Translations under genes and position numbers: made by a program
Source: Gemmatimonadaceae bacterium
Lineage (GTDB): Bacteria > Gemmatimonadota > Gemmatimonadetes > Gemmatimonadales > Gemmatimonadaceae
Direction: 5' to 3'
DNA length: 64,000 nucleotides
Assembly (NCBI GenBank): GCA_025449955.1
Contig: JANWIK010000023.1
Coordinates: 1-64,000, forward strand
Shown here: one piece after another, positions 7,839 to 16,532 of the stretch
How positions within the stretch are numbered: position 1 is the first letter of the stretch
Layout: every line of letters starts with the position of its first letter
The notes under the pieces: model-generated
The model's input: the letters and a program-made list of their open reading frames with translations, nothing else
The model's database searches: none
What the model was told of the DNA's origin: nothing

Positions 7839-9169
7839 GGCACGACGGCGCTGGGGTTGATCTCGGCCCGCCACGCGTCGATGGCGGCGAGGGCGCGCTC
7901 GGCGAAGAGCTCGCGCTTGCGGCGCTTGTCGCGCACCGGAGTCGGGAGATCGTCCAGCAGCGCGAAGTTCGCGTTCATGGGCTGGAAGTGCTCCGGCCTC
8001 GCCTCGCGAAGATAGCGATACAGCGCGCCAATCATCGTCGTGGCTGGCGGGACGGCCGGGTCGAGTCCGTCCGTTAGGCGCGAGAGATTCAGTCCGGCGA
8101 CGAGTCCAGTGGCCGTACTTTCGGTGTAGCCCTCTACGCCCGTGAGCTGGCCAGCGAACAGCACGCGCGGTTCGTCGCGGAGGGCCAGATGGGGCGAGAG
8201 TGCGGCCGGCGTATTGAGGTACGAGTTCCGGTGTATCGAGCCGAAGCGGACGAACTCCGCGTTCTCGAGACCGGGGAGCATGCGAAACACACGCTGTTGA
8301 TCGGGAATGCGAAGTCGCGTCTGGAAGCCGACCATGTTCCACATCCGCGCGCCGCGGTCTTCTTGGCGCAGTTGGGCGACGGCATAGGGCGCTTGCGCGC
8401 TGCGCGGATCGTGGAGTCCCACGGGTTTGAGTGGACCAAACCGCAGCGTGTCGCGTCCGCGGCGCGCCATTTCTTCGATCGGCATGCAGCCCTCGAAGTA
8501 CGGTACCTCATCGAACTCGTGCCCGGTGTACGGATCCGCAGCGACGAGTGCGTCCATGAAGTCGTTGTACTGCTGGCGATCGAGCGGGCAATTGAGGTAT
8601 GCACCATCCATGTCCGCGTCGCGCATGGTCTCCTTGCCGTAGCGCGACGCGCGAAACACCACGTCGTGATCGATCGACTCGCGGTCGATCACGGGCGCGA
8701 TAGCGTCGTAGAAGGCGAGCGCGTCGACACCGAGGCGTGAGCGAATGCTCCGTGCAAGCGCGTCGGACGTGAGCGGTCCCGTCGCAATGATGCAAGGCGC
8801 AGCAATATCGGTGACCTCGCGACGCTCCACTGAAATGTGTGGATGTGATTTGATGCGATCGGTCACCATCGATGAGAAGACGTCTCGATCGACCGCCAGC
8901 GCCGACCCTCCGGGTACCCGTGCTTGGTCAGCCGCCCACAGGATGAGCGAGCCGAGGCTGCGCATCTCGCTCTTGAGCAGACCGTGCGCGTTGGTCTCCT
9001 CCGTGCTCTTGAACGTGTTCGAGCACACGAGCTCTGCGAGCCGGTCGGTCTTGTGGGCGGGCGTGGCCACGACGGGCCGCATTTCGACGAGCACAACGTC
9101 GTGGCCGCGCTCAGCGAGTTGCCATGCTGCTTCGGAGCCTGCGAGGCCACCGCCCACGACTGTGATCAT
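7835..9169 (-). CDS. trmFO: Methylenetetrahydrofolate-tRNA-(uracil-5-)-methyltransferase TrmFO
   Basis: A 444-residue FAD- and folate-dependent enzyme that makes 5-methyluridine at position 54 of tRNA. The N-terminal dinucleotide fold GGGLAGSEAAWQLA binds FAD, and VCSNTFKS, GRDTLRFGPLKPVGL and GVEGYTESTATGL are signature segments of the TrmFO/Gid family. It ends in a GTGA overlap with xerC and follows topA by 47 bp, the conserved topA-trmFO-xerC arrangement. Confidence 0.95.
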   Translation of the reverse strand: MITVVGGGLAGSEAAWQLAERGHDVVLVEMRPVVATPAHKTDRLAELVCSNTFKSTEETNAHGLLKSEMRSLGSLILWAADQARVPGGSALAVDRDVFSSMVTDRIKSHPHISVERREVTDIAAPCIIATGPLTSDALARSIRSRLGVDALAFYDAIAPVIDRESIDHDVVFRASRYGKETMRDADMDGAYLNCPLDRQQYNDFMDALVAADPYTGHEFDEVPYFEGCMPIEEMARRGRDTLRFGPLKPVGLHDPRSAQAPYAVAQLRQEDRGARMWNMVGFQTRLRIPDQQRVFRMLPGLENAEFVRFGSIHRNSYLNTPAALSPHLALRDEPRVLFAGQLTGVEGYTESTATGLVAGLNLSRLTDGLDPAVPPATTMIGALYRYLREARPEHFQPMNANFALLDDLPTPVRDKRRKRELFAERALAAIDAWRAEINPSAVVP

Positions 9170-9216
9170 GGCCAGAAACTAACGCTGGCCGTCGAGGGCG
9201 GCGAGGTGCGGCGCGA

Positions 9217-11697
9217 CTAGCCTGCCACGGCTGCGGGTTCTGGCACGGGCGCCACGTCCCACTCGTTGCCGCACTTGAGGCACTTCCGGTAGTCGCCGCG
9301 CGCTTTAGTCGACTTCATTTCGGCGCCGACGAATCCGCAGTCAGGACACTGCTCGAGTGTGGGCTTGTTCCAAGCAACGAAGTCGCAGTTCGGATGGTTG
9401 ACGCAGCCGTAGAATGCGCGGCCACCGCGTTTCGAGCGCAGTTGGATGATGTCCCCACCGTCTTTCGGGCACTTCACGCCCGTTGGCAGTGCGCGCGTCC
9501 CGCGGCATTTCGGGAATTTGCTGCAGCCCAGGAACTCTCCTGACCGACCGTGGCGAATGACCATGCGTGCTCCGCACTCATGGCAAATCTCATTGGTGAG
9601 TACCGCCGGCTTGCGATCGCGACCGAGCGGCTTGGTGTAGTCGCAGTCTGGACGATTCTCGCAGGCGAGATACGGACCGAAGATGCCGCCCTTCGGAACC
9701 AGGCGGCCGCCGTCCTTCGGACACCGCTCTTTCTCGATCGCCGAGAGGTCGTGCGCACGCGCGATCAAGTCTTCGATGTTTGCTTTGTCCAGCGACTGGG
9801 CGAACGGACCATAGAACTCCTCGAGCACACGCCGCCAGCCCATTTCGCCTTCTTCGATCTTGTCCAGCTCCCCTTCCATGTTGGACGTAAATGCGACGTT
9901 GAAGATGTCGGGGAACTGGTGCACCATGATCTTGGCCACGGTCTCGCCTAACGGAGTGGGCGTGAACCGCCGCTGTTCGAGCGTCACGTAGTGACGGTCG
10001 GCGAGCACGGAGATGATGGACGCGTACGTAGACGGACGGCCGATGCCGAGTCGCTCGAGCTCCTTCACGAGACTCGCTTCACTGAAGCGCGGAGGGGGCT
10101 CGGTGAAATGCTGGTGCGGCGTGATCTCACGAACGGGCACGTTCTCGTGCAGCTCGAGAACCGGAAGCGCTTGTTCATCTTCGAGTGCGCGGCCGTCACC
10201 CTCTTCGTGCGCCTCGCGATACAACGCGAGGAATCCGTCGAACTTGATAACGCTTCCGGTCGACCGGAACAGACTGCGACCGAGGTCGAAGTCCACGGTG
10301 GTGGTGTCGAAGACGGCTGGCGCCATTTGCGACGCCATGAAACGCTTCCACACCAGCTCGTAGAGTTTGAACTGATCGCTGCTGAGAAACTTGCGCACCT
10401 CATCGGGCCGACGGGACGGGTCAGTGGGCCGCACGGCCTCGTGCGCGTCCTGGGCATTCGCCTGCTGCGCCTTGCCGTAGAGTTGCGGTCCGGCCGCGAG
10501 ATGATCCTTGCCGAATAGTCCGGTCAGAACATCGCGAGCCTGGAGTGCGGCGCTCTCCGCCACACGCGTGGAGTCGGTACGCATGTACGTAATGAGCCCA
10601 ACCGCGCCTTCGGGACCGAGCTCGATTCCCTCGTAGAGATCCTGCGCCACGCGCATAGTTCTCTTGGAACCGAAGCCGAGTTTTTTCGCGGCTTCTTGCT
10701 GTATCGTGCTGGTCGTGAACGGGGCAGACGAGTTCTTGCGGCGCTCTCGGCGTCGAACGTCCGTGACGGTGAAGGTGTTGCGATTCTCGAGATCGGCGAG
10801 AATCGCGCGAGCAGCCTTCTCACTGCCGATTTCCGGCTTCTTGCCATCGAGCTGATGCAGTTTGGCCGTGAAGCGCTGTCCATCTTTCTCGAGCAAAGCT
10901 TCAATGGACCAGTACTCGACCGGCTTGAACGCGCGGATCTCGCGCTCACGCTCGACAATGAGCCTGAGCGCCACTGTCTGCACGCGGCCGGCGGATAATC
11001 CCTTCTTGACGGTCTTCCACAGCAGCGGACTGGCTTTGTATCCGACGAGTCGGTCGAGCACTCTGCGCGCCTGTTGGGCTTCGACTTTGCGCTCGTCGAT
11101 CGACGTCGCGTTGCGAATGGCGTTCTGCACGGCGTCGCGCGTGATCTCGTGGAACATGACACGGCGGACAGGCGCACCGCCTTTGTGCTTGATGGTTTCC
11201 GCCACGTGCCAGGCGATGGCTTCGCCTTCGCGGTCCGGGTCAGTCGCGAGATACACGCGATCCGCGACTTTCGCGGCGCTCTTCAGGTCCGCGAGCGTTT
11301 TCTCTTTGCCGGGCACGGTGACGTACGTGGGCTTGAATCCGTTCTCGACGTCGATGCCTAACCCTTTCTCGGGGAGATCGCGCACGTGACCAACCGTGGC
11401 GCGAACCCGGAAGGACGGGCCGAGGTATTTGCCGATGGTGCGGGCCTTTGCCGGCGACTCGACGATGACCAGCGACTTTCCGGCAATCGAAGCCAGGTCG
11501 AGCGGCTCTTCGACGTGGGCACGCCGCGACGTGCGCCGTCCTGCGCGCTGGCCGCGTACGGGACGCTCTTCCGACGCGAGAGCGACGACCGCGCCGTTCG
11601 AACGGCGACCGGCCACCGCTTTGGTTTCGGCGGTCCCCTTCTTGGTTTCTTTCTTCGCGCTTTGGCGCGCTTTCCTCGAAGTCTTCTTGGCAGCCAT
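9217..11697 (-). CDS. topA: DNA topoisomerase I
   Basis: An 826-residue type IA topoisomerase that relaxes negative supercoils. The first 65 residues are a Lys/Arg/Ala-rich, probably disordered extension. The Toprim domain begins at SLVIVESPAKA, with the acidic cluster ATDPDREGE near 151-159. The active-site Tyr is Tyr371 in GLITYMRTDST. The C-terminal third carries four Cys4 zinc-ribbon units, each with paired Cys residues around a Gly-rich turn, the last with CPDCG and CLKCG pairs. It heads the topA-trmFO-xerC-hslVU block, four bases after the Smg-like gene. Confidence 0.96.
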   Translation of the reverse strand: MAAKKTSRKARQSAKKETKKGTAETKAVAGRRSNGAVVALASEERPVRGQRAGRRTSRRAHVEEPLDLASIAGKSLVIVESPAKARTIGKYLGPSFRVRATVGHVRDLPEKGLGIDVENGFKPTYVTVPGKEKTLADLKSAAKVADRVYLATDPDREGEAIAWHVAETIKHKGGAPVRRVMFHEITRDAVQNAIRNATSIDERKVEAQQARRVLDRLVGYKASPLLWKTVKKGLSAGRVQTVALRLIVEREREIRAFKPVEYWSIEALLEKDGQRFTAKLHQLDGKKPEIGSEKAARAILADLENRNTFTVTDVRRRERRKNSSAPFTTSTIQQEAAKKLGFGSKRTMRVAQDLYEGIELGPEGAVGLITYMRTDSTRVAESAALQARDVLTGLFGKDHLAAGPQLYGKAQQANAQDAHEAVRPTDPSRRPDEVRKFLSSDQFKLYELVWKRFMASQMAPAVFDTTTVDFDLGRSLFRSTGSVIKFDGFLALYREAHEEGDGRALEDEQALPVLELHENVPVREITPHQHFTEPPPRFSEASLVKELERLGIGRPSTYASIISVLADRHYVTLEQRRFTPTPLGETVAKIMVHQFPDIFNVAFTSNMEGELDKIEEGEMGWRRVLEEFYGPFAQSLDKANIEDLIARAHDLSAIEKERCPKDGGRLVPKGGIFGPYLACENRPDCDYTKPLGRDRKPAVLTNEICHECGARMVIRHGRSGEFLGCSKFPKCRGTRALPTGVKCPKDGGDIIQLRSKRGGRAFYGCVNHPNCDFVAWNKPTLEQCPDCGFVGAEMKSTKARGDYRKCLKCGNEWDVAPVPEPAAVAG

Positions 11698-11701
11698 GGA
11701 A

Positions 11702-11938
11702 TCAGTGTATAGTCACGTTGTCGCCGCCCAGCCCGTCGTCCATGTAGCCCGCGCCCTCCATCAGGACGCGCAAGTCGTCCAGGGCGATTCGACCATCGAT
11801 CTGGCTGAGTGCGCGCTCGATCACGTGCTCGAGCTCGACCGCGTTCAGCATTCCGGCGCCACTCATTGAAATGAGATGCCCCCAGGCGTCGGGAGAAAAG
11901 CGACCCCGTTCGTGTGGTCCGAGCACTCGAAAGGTCAT
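11702..11938 (-). CDS. Short Smg (DUF494)-like protein
   Basis: The 78-residue product aligns by eye with only the C-terminal half of Smg/DUF494 proteins: a GPHERGRFSPDAWGHL segment corresponds to the TPEE...LD region of E. coli Smg, followed by the LEHVIERAL and ALDDLRVL helices. The usual N-terminal 70-80 residues are absent and there is no room for them before aroK. A 20-codon frame at 11935-11997, ending in an ATGA overlap with this start, could be a leader peptide or a relic of a frameshifted N-terminus. Smg also lies beside topA in proteobacteria, which supports the assignment. The local GC content is lower than around it. Confidence 0.65.
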   Translation of the reverse strand: MTFRVLGPHERGRFSPDAWGHLISMSGAGMLNAVELEHVIERALSQIDGRIALDDLRVLMEGAGYMDDGLGGDNVTIH

Positions 11939-12073
11939 GTTTCGATTACCGGACGGCGGTTGTGGTCGCTAAGTACGTCGAAAATTCGGGCATCCATCTG
12001 CAAATACAGCGTCGAATTCCTTCGAGCTGAATCAATTGATCGCGCCGACCTGTACGCCGAACGCGACTGGGCG

Positions 12074-12628
12074 TTAAACGTTTGACTCTCCAATTGGGGC
12101 AATAAAACGAGCGATCTGTGCTACAACTAGTTCAATACCAATACGATCGGTGTCAATCACATAGTCAGCCTGAAGGTAGGCTGGTTCCCTTTCCGCATTG
12201 AGCCGCCAAAGCACAGCAGCCGGTTGGTCCTGCAGCAGCGGTCGTCTGCTGAGATTCTCTCCCATCCTTAGTATTGCGACTTCGGGTGCGACCCGGAGGT
12301 AAATCATACGCCCCGGGGGGCGCAATAGTGCCAACGCCCCTGGAACGGCGATCCATCCGCCTCCTGGTGCCAGAATGGCACCTCCGGACTTGGCGAGCTC
12401 TTGTGTCAGTTGGAGCTCGAGCCGGCGAAAGTGGGACTCGCCGTGTTTGCTGAAGATCTCACTGACTGCGATCCCCGCTCGTCGCTCGAGCTCGTCATCG
12501 AAGTCGAGAAACGGGCGGCCGAGTTTGCGGGAGAGACTTCGGCCGACCGTAGTTTTGCCTGCGCCCGGCAACCCGACCAGGATAACGTGCGCAGCCTGCG
12601 CCGCGCTTGGGTTTGACGATGGTGCCAC
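12074..12628 (-). CDS. aroK: Shikimate kinase
   Basis: A 184-residue nucleoside-monophosphate-kinase fold enzyme that phosphorylates shikimate at the 3-hydroxyl. Walker A is GLPGAGKTT (residues 19-27); FDDELERRAG holds the shikimate-binding Asp pair, with the GGG loop in LAPGGGW and the lid Arg in SRRPLL. It follows aroC by 14 bp, so the two shikimate-pathway genes are cotranscribed. The 3' half and the region just after it are clearly less GC-rich than the neighbours, which may reflect transfer or relaxed composition. Confidence 0.93.
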   Translation of the reverse strand: MAPSSNPSAAQAAHVILVGLPGAGKTTVGRSLSRKLGRPFLDFDDELERRAGIAVSEIFSKHGESHFRRLELQLTQELAKSGGAILAPGGGWIAVPGALALLRPPGRMIYLRVAPEVAILRMGENLSRRPLLQDQPAAVLWRLNAEREPAYLQADYVIDTDRIGIELVVAQIARFIAPIGESNV

Positions 12629-12642
12629 GGCCTGCGCGACGG

Positions 12643-13890
12643 TTACGACATGGACGGCCGCGGGATGGTCGACGCGGTCGCGGCAATGTATCCGTCGTAA
12701 TTCCGACGGATCTCATCCATCGAATCACCACCGAACTTTTCGAGCCACGCCTGCGCGAGAACGAAGGCCGCCATCCCTTCGGCGATGACGCCCATTGCCG
12801 GCACCGCCGTCACGTCGGATCGCTCGGCGACGGCCTGGGCGCGCTCTCCGTTCGCAACGTCCACGGTTTGGAGTGGCCGCATGAGCGTGCTGATCGGCTT
12901 CATACCGACGCGGATGACCAGCGGCTCACCCGTCGTAATGCCGCCCTCCAACCCACCGGCGCGGTTCGTTAGGCGGCGCACGTGGCCGGTGCGGGCGACA
13001 CCGGGCGGCGGGGCCATCTCGATCTCATCGTGCGCCTCGGCACCCATGCGGCGCGACGTCTCGAATCCCAAGCCGATCTCGACTGCTTTGACGGCGGGGA
13101 TCGACATCATTGCGCCGGCGAGGCGTCCGTCGAGCTTCCGGTCCCATGTAATATGCGACCCGAGTCCAACCGGCAGGCCGTCGCACACGACTTCGCAGAT
13201 CCCTCCTAACGTGTTGCCGTCGCGCTTCGCGGCGTCGATACGTTCGATCATGCGATCCGCGGCGGCCGCATCCAGTGTGCGCAGCGGCGACTGATCGGCA
13301 ACGGCGTTGATGTCATCGGGAAACGGATCCGGACGCACGGCGTCGATTCCGCCGAGATGCACCACGTGGCTACCGATGCGTACGCCGAAGTCCCGCAAGA
13401 AGACGCGACAGATCGCCGCGGCGGCGACGCGCGCCGTCGTCTCGCGCGCCGATGCACGTTCGAGAACGTCGCGCGCATCGGAACGCGCGTACTTGAGCAT
13501 GCCGGAGAGATCGGCGTGTCCCGGCCTCGGTCGCGTGACGACGCGCTTGCGTGGAGCTGGATCGCCTTCACGCACTGACGGATCCATGATGTCCTGCCAG
13601 TTCTTCCAATCGCGGTTGGCAATGAGCATCGCAATCGGCGAGCCGATGGTCTCGCCCGCGCGCACGCCCGACAACAACTCGGCTGCATCCTTCTCGATTT
13701 GCATCCGGCGACCGCGGCCGTAGCCTTGCTGCCGGCGTGCGAGGTCGCGATCGATGTCCGACGCGGCCAGCGTTAGGCCCGCGGGCATGCCCTCGAGGAT
13801 GCACACGAGCGCTGGGCCGTGCGACTCGCCGGCGGTTGTGAAGCGAAGGAGGGTCACGTGTCGATGGCGTGCCGGTGCAGCGACCGTCAT
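12643..13890 (-). CDS. aroC: Chorismate synthase
   Basis: A 415-residue FMN-dependent lyase that makes chorismate from 5-enolpyruvylshikimate-3-phosphate. FTTAGESHG near the N-terminus, the RRQQGYGRGRRM block, GRLAGAMMSIPAVKAVEIG and the late GGITTGEPL segment are family signatures. The start at 13890 adds about 14 residues to the usual LRFTTAGESHG beginning; a GTG at the Val just before it is an alternative. It is the first gene of an aroC-aroK unit and begins some 50 bp after a terminator of the previous operon. Confidence 0.94.
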   Translation of the reverse strand: MTVAAPARHRHVTLLRFTTAGESHGPALVCILEGMPAGLTLAASDIDRDLARRQQGYGRGRRMQIEKDAAELLSGVRAGETIGSPIAMLIANRDWKNWQDIMDPSVREGDPAPRKRVVTRPRPGHADLSGMLKYARSDARDVLERASARETTARVAAAAICRVFLRDFGVRIGSHVVHLGGIDAVRPDPFPDDINAVADQSPLRTLDAAAADRMIERIDAAKRDGNTLGGICEVVCDGLPVGLGSHITWDRKLDGRLAGAMMSIPAVKAVEIGLGFETSRRMGAEAHDEIEMAPPPGVARTGHVRRLTNRAGGLEGGITTGEPLVIRVGMKPISTLMRPLQTVDVANGERAQAVAERSDVTAVPAMGVIAEGMAAFVLAQAWLEKFGGDSMDEIRRNYDGYIAATASTIPRPSMS

Positions 13891-13942
13891 CGCTTGGTGC
13901 GGCCAGCGGTGCAGCAGACCATCGCGAAGACGATGCTGCCAC

Positions 13943-13980
13943 GAAAGAGAAAGCGTGGTAGCACCGGAATGCTACCACGC
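13943..13980 (-). terminator. Rho-independent terminator of the pilMNOPQ-lipoprotein operon
   Basis: On the minus strand a perfect 11-bp stem, GCGTGGTAGCA / TGCTACCACGC, with a 6-nt loop (13953-13980) is followed by TTTCTCTTTC. It lies 50 bp after the stop of the lipoprotein gene at 14030 and separates the pilus operon from aroC. Confidence 0.85.
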
Positions 13981-14029
13981 CTTGGGGTGTTCGTGCAATC
14001 AGGACTACATGAGTCCAGCGCTGTTCGGA

Positions 14030-16519
14030 CTACGACGACGGACAGCTGGTCGCGAGCTGCGCTTGCGTAAGGCTCACGATCACGACGCCGAATTGTGTCG
14101 CGCCGACCAGCACCACGTTGCCGGCCGCATCCTTTGCCGCTTTGATCGGACCGACGATCGGATCACGAGTCGGCACGATGAGGCAGCGGTTGTAGTTGAA
14201 CGTGTCGTACACTTCGATCTGCGGCGACGACGATGCCGCGAAGCTGAGACGCGTTCCCGGAGGCGACGTAGCCGGACCGATACCCGCGTTGCCCGGGTGG
14301 AAGTCGAAGCCAGGATTGCCACCAGACGTCTGCAGCAGACCCTGGAGCCGGAGCGTGCGATCAATGATGTAGGTGGAGTCGCCGCGAATGGCGGCGAGTT
14401 CACCGTCGAAATTGATTGCCACACCGTTGACGCGGGCGAAAGCATTTGAAATGAAGTCCGACACATCCAGCGGGCGCGATACGCCGTTGTCGATCTCTGG
14501 TGCCGGCGCCGTGAACGTGCCCTGGGCGTTCGTGAACTGAGTCTGGAATCCGCTGGTCACGTCGTACATGATCGCGCGGCTGCCCAAGACCGATCCGCCT
14601 TCGCCCAAGATCGCGCGGCGGAAGTTGCCCGAATTCCGAACGAAGGTCGTGTCGCGGAACGCGAGCTGATCGATGCGAACTACGATCGAGAAGCCCGTGG
14701 TGTCGACGCCGCCGTTGCCCAACTGTCTGAATTGCACCAGCAGCGAGTCGGCCGAGCCGACGCCCTGCGCGCCGAAGCGTTCGACCTCGAGCGTATCGGA
14801 CCGTCCAGCGGTCTGGCCCATCGCCTGCTCGAAGAAGAAGTGGGACGTGTGGTTCGTGAGATCCTCCCAGCGAACCGTGCCCTGGTTGGTGAAGGGCAGG
14901 CTCTGGCCGCCGGTCGGCGTCGTGGAGTAGACCAGGATGACATCGCCGCATGCGGCCGGACCCGCGGTCGGACCCGTGCACGTCGCCGCGATGTACTGCG
15001 GGCGATCGCTGAAATCATACGGGGTCCGCTGTTCGATGATCTGGCCCGGCGCCGTGGTCGATGCAACCGACGTGACGGTGTACGGAATGATGTTAGGCAG
15101 CGCATACCGCGGGAACACTTCGACATCCGCGTTGGCGTGCACGTTGACGTAGCTGATCAGCGTACCGCCCGAGTTCGCGACGAGGATCGTGTCACCCATG
15201 GTGCCGTCGCGATTGGCGGGCCACGCCGTGATACCCCACGGTCGCGAGCCGACGATAATCGGCGACTGGAATGCCGAGTCGGTCAGATCGAAGACTTCGA
15301 GCTCGTTCTTCTCGATGTTGCTGAGATAGAGGCGATTGGTCGGCTTGTGGTACAGCGCGTCGGCGATGACACCACCGTTAGGCAACGTGCGCGTGAGTCC
15401 GGCGACGACGTCGACCGTGTCACCACGCTGTGTCACCCCATCGCTGAGCAGTGCGTACGCCCGGGTGCCGTTCGTGTTGCGGGCGAAACCGGACACCTGC
15501 ACTTCCTTCGGGAAGGTCGCGATGTTCAGTCCGAGTTTGAACGTGTGCAGGGCTGAGCTCACGCTGCCGGTGACTTGGAACGAGTCGGCGGAGAAGAACG
15601 TGTTCGGATCACTCGGCAAATTCCTGACTTCATAGCCGAGCCAGCGAATGCCGGCGCGATCGTGCGCGCTCACGTGCATCGTGTCAGTGACTTCGATGCG
15701 CGACGTGATACCGAAATCAACGACCGGAACACTGTTGCCGGCCGCTGAGTTGGCGACGACGACGTTCACCGGGAGACCGAGGATGCGCCGCTTGAGCGAA
15801 TCCATCACGAACGGCGTGAGCGTGAGCGTCCCTGTCGTCGCGCCGACCAGGCTAACGGACGTGTCGACGCCGACGGAGTCCTTGAGCGGCGAGTTGTAGA
15901 GCACCGAATCGGTGACCGGCGTGGCGAAGACGCCGCTGGCGATGAAGCCGAGGGCCTTCACCATGTTCGGGCTCTTGCCGCTGAGCGAAACCGCCATCGT
16001 GAATCCAACGACGGCGGTGTCGTTTGCTTTCGGGTTCGTAATGATTGCGACCGACGGCGATTGGTTGCCGGTGCCGATGAAGGCGGTGTCGGCCTTGGAT
16101 ACGTTGTGTGCGCCGTCGACTGCGGATGCGATGACCGTCACCGTCGTACCCGGGGGCACTGTAGACGGCACCGGTACGGTATACGGCAGCGTCACCGACG
16201 TCACGGCACTGTTGAACGTGGTGTCGAAGGCGCCGCTGATGCCGGGACCGGAGACGCTGACGCGCACGGCCAGCAGGCCGAGGTTGTCAGTGGCCAGGAC
16301 GTTGAACGCAACGACGGAGTCCGACGACGGCGCCGCCGTGGTGATCGAGACGACAGGAGGCGTGGAGTCGGCGAGCACGCCGCCACCGGCGCCGTCGCCT
16401 TGGACGCAGGCGGCAACGAGTACAGCAGCTGCAAGGCCGGCGATGCGGCCTGCGCGGCCCGGCGTGAAGGCGCGCGCGTGGTCAGTAATGCGCGCCAGGC
16501 GCGCCAGAGTCCGCGTCAT
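14030..16519 (-). CDS. Large lipoprotein with Ig-like N-terminal part, last gene of the pil operon
   Basis: The 829-residue product (start at 16519, 13 bp after the pilQ stop) has a positively charged leader and a lipobox, LVAAC, with Cys at about residue 38. After a Gly/Ala stretch, residues 45-290 contain repeated beta-sandwich-like segments of the Ig/cadherin type (for example STPPVVSI followed by ATDNLGLLAVRVSV). The central part, with RLYLSNIEKNELEVF and ITAWPANRDG, resembles blades of a YncE-like beta-propeller. No catalytic motif is seen. Its place at the end of pilMNOPQ suggests a pilus-associated or outer-membrane factor (inference). Confidence 0.75.
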   Translation of the reverse strand: MTRTLARLARITDHARAFTPGRAGRIAGLAAAVLVAACVQGDGAGGGVLADSTPPVVSITTAAPSSDSVVAFNVLATDNLGLLAVRVSVSGPGISGAFDTTFNSAVTSVTLPYTVPVPSTVPPGTTVTVIASAVDGAHNVSKADTAFIGTGNQSPSVAIITNPKANDTAVVGFTMAVSLSGKSPNMVKALGFIASGVFATPVTDSVLYNSPLKDSVGVDTSVSLVGATTGTLTLTPFVMDSLKRRILGLPVNVVVANSAAGNSVPVVDFGITSRIEVTDTMHVSAHDRAGIRWLGYEVRNLPSDPNTFFSADSFQVTGSVSSALHTFKLGLNIATFPKEVQVSGFARNTNGTRAYALLSDGVTQRGDTVDVVAGLTRTLPNGGVIADALYHKPTNRLYLSNIEKNELEVFDLTDSAFQSPIIVGSRPWGITAWPANRDGTMGDTILVANSGGTLISYVNVHANADVEVFPRYALPNIIPYTVTSVASTTAPGQIIEQRTPYDFSDRPQYIAATCTGPTAGPAACGDVILVYSTTPTGGQSLPFTNQGTVRWEDLTNHTSHFFFEQAMGQTAGRSDTLEVERFGAQGVGSADSLLVQFRQLGNGGVDTTGFSIVVRIDQLAFRDTTFVRNSGNFRRAILGEGGSVLGSRAIMYDVTSGFQTQFTNAQGTFTAPAPEIDNGVSRPLDVSDFISNAFARVNGVAINFDGELAAIRGDSTYIIDRTLRLQGLLQTSGGNPGFDFHPGNAGIGPATSPPGTRLSFAASSSPQIEVYDTFNYNRCLIVPTRDPIVGPIKAAKDAAGNVVLVGATQFGVVIVSLTQAQLATSCPSS

Positions 16520-16532
16520 AGGTCGCTCTCGG

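Noticed and set aside
7839-8342. N-terminal extension of xerC by 168 codons
   Set aside because: It lies inside trmFO in another frame; the GTG at 7838 gives the standard XerC length and a stop/start overlap.
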